Position numbers and translations under genes: made by a program | The notes under the pieces: model-generated | The model's database searches: none | Told to the model about the DNA's origin: nothing | Seen by the model: the letters and a program-made list of their open reading frames with translations, nothing else | Shown: positions 63,297 to 64,000 of the stretch, piece by piece | How the letters are laid out: each line of letters begins with the position of its first letter | Position numbering within the stretch: the first letter of the stretch is position 1 | From: Azolla caroliniana | Taxonomy: Eukaryota; Polypodiophyta | Assembly (NCBI GenBank): GCA_043228905.1 | Contig: JBHGNT010000022.1 | Location: 10,726,001-10,790,000, forward strand | Length of the DNA: 64,000 nucleotides | Reading direction: 5' to 3'

Positions 63297-64000
63297 TCAT
63301 TCCTCCGTTTGTAAAGGTCGACTCGTCTCCGCATCGTCCTTCTTTTTCGCGTTCCTTGTTTCATGTCTTTTAGATGGGCCTTGCTCTTCTATTCTCTTTC
63401 TCTTTTCTTCGACGAACACCTCGTGGTTGTCGCACATCACCTCTGCGAGTATGGTGTTGTCGTCCACCGGATCCGACCACCCGGTTATGCTTTGCATGTT
63501 TCGGTCCGCAAGCTCTACCTCATTCGATGTGACTTTTCCCTTCTTCTCATATTCGAGAACGAAAGTCCAAAACTTTGCTCCCGCTCTAGTAGCTTCAGTC
63601 TTGTCTTTCCCGACTCTTATTCCGGCCGACGCAGCATAGTGCATCGCATCCACATGAGTCGCATCGGCATCCTCCATAGATTTCTTCATTCCTCCTCTTC
63701 CGAAATTCACCCGTAGGGTTCTTCTAGTCTCGCTTGAGCAGATCATGTTGTCCTCTATGTATACGATATTTTGTCGAATCGCCTCTCGAAGGCTCGCACA
63801 ATCCCTTCTCATGTGGTCCATGCTATCGCACCACACGCATCTAAAGGGTTCTTTTCCTTTAGGGCCCCGACGATTCATGTTGGCTAGCATGACCTTCTCG
63901 AACTTCTTCGCTAGCTCTTCGATGATGTCGTCATCAATCTTCTTTTCTTCCACGTTACTTTGTCTCAGCAACTCAACTACTTTCGGTGGTCTTGCTTTCT
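63297..64000 (-). pseudogene. Family C gag, C-terminal part with zinc knuckle
   Basis: Continues beyond the right edge. Contains FRCVWCDSMDHMRRDC, a CCHC knuckle (C-x2-C-x4-H-x4-C), absent from the gag-only units. A Lys/Arg-rich C-terminus follows (about 63300-63380). It ends in a TGA in front of the protease region. Confidence 0.75.

Larger units (their letters stand above)
58902..64000 (-). mobile_element. Pol-bearing family C relative (minus strand, right end outside window)
   Basis: On the minus strand gag, protease, RT-RNase H, integrase and a purine tract (ggtgggggtgga, about 58908-58920) are followed by LTR3 in the wrong orientation. The last 75 bp before the junction resemble the tail of the gag-only units (about 80 percent by eye). 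Interrupting codons in gag-pol are four TGAs; PR and RT lie in different frames. Its 5' LTR and Gag N-terminus lie beyond 64000. Confidence 0.8.

Overview
This window is nuclear plant DNA made almost entirely of retrotransposons and other repeats; I recognise no host gene. The plant assignment rests on several features: Ty1/copia elements with the usual plant initiator-Met primer site (TGGTATCAGAGC), Ty3/gypsy elements of non-chromovirus and chromodomain types, endonuclease-type LINEs, huge TATG/GT microsatellites, and decay of coding regions mainly by C-to-T type stop codons (TGA, TAG). I suspect a seed-free plant or another large-genome plant, but the sequence does not settle the species.

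Layout. (1) 1-11354: a minus-strand gypsy element (A) running off the left edge, with gag, protease, RT, RNase H and integrase. Its gag is split by an intact, young minus-strand copia element (F, 3841-9303, TSD ctggt). (2) 11355-18926: a related, decayed plus-strand gypsy element (B) with a 295-bp tandem duplication at its 5' end and a long third ORF after pol. A sits inside B's 5' LTR, and B sits inside an old gag remnant of a third gypsy family (C-old, 18932-19790). (3) 19.8-33.0 kb: AT-rich DNA with a chromovirus integrase fragment, two copies of LINE H, and minus-strand LINE I. LINE I is split by a 4.36-kb long-terminal-inverted-repeat element that carries a tandem array of tRNA-like modules and palindromes. 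(4) 33000-52217: a minus-strand copia remnant (E) interrupted by plus-strand copia D. D is itself split by a 13.66-kb insertion (35677-49340) with an 8-bp TSD, which contains microsatellite blocks and LINE G. (5) 52218-64000: family C. Two identical-length 3008-bp LTR-gag units plus a third LTR form a tandem plus-strand array. The array is joined tail-to-tail to a minus-strand pol-bearing relative that runs off the right edge.

How the parts relate. Each LTR element would make Gag particles, reverse-transcribe its RNA with its Pol and integrate with its integrase. Only copia F looks fully coding-competent. The family-C array encodes only a Gag-like protein and would need Pol from a relative such as the decayed neighbour. 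The order of nesting gives a relative history: C-old before B before A before F, and LINE I before E before D before both the 13.66-kb insertion and the C array.
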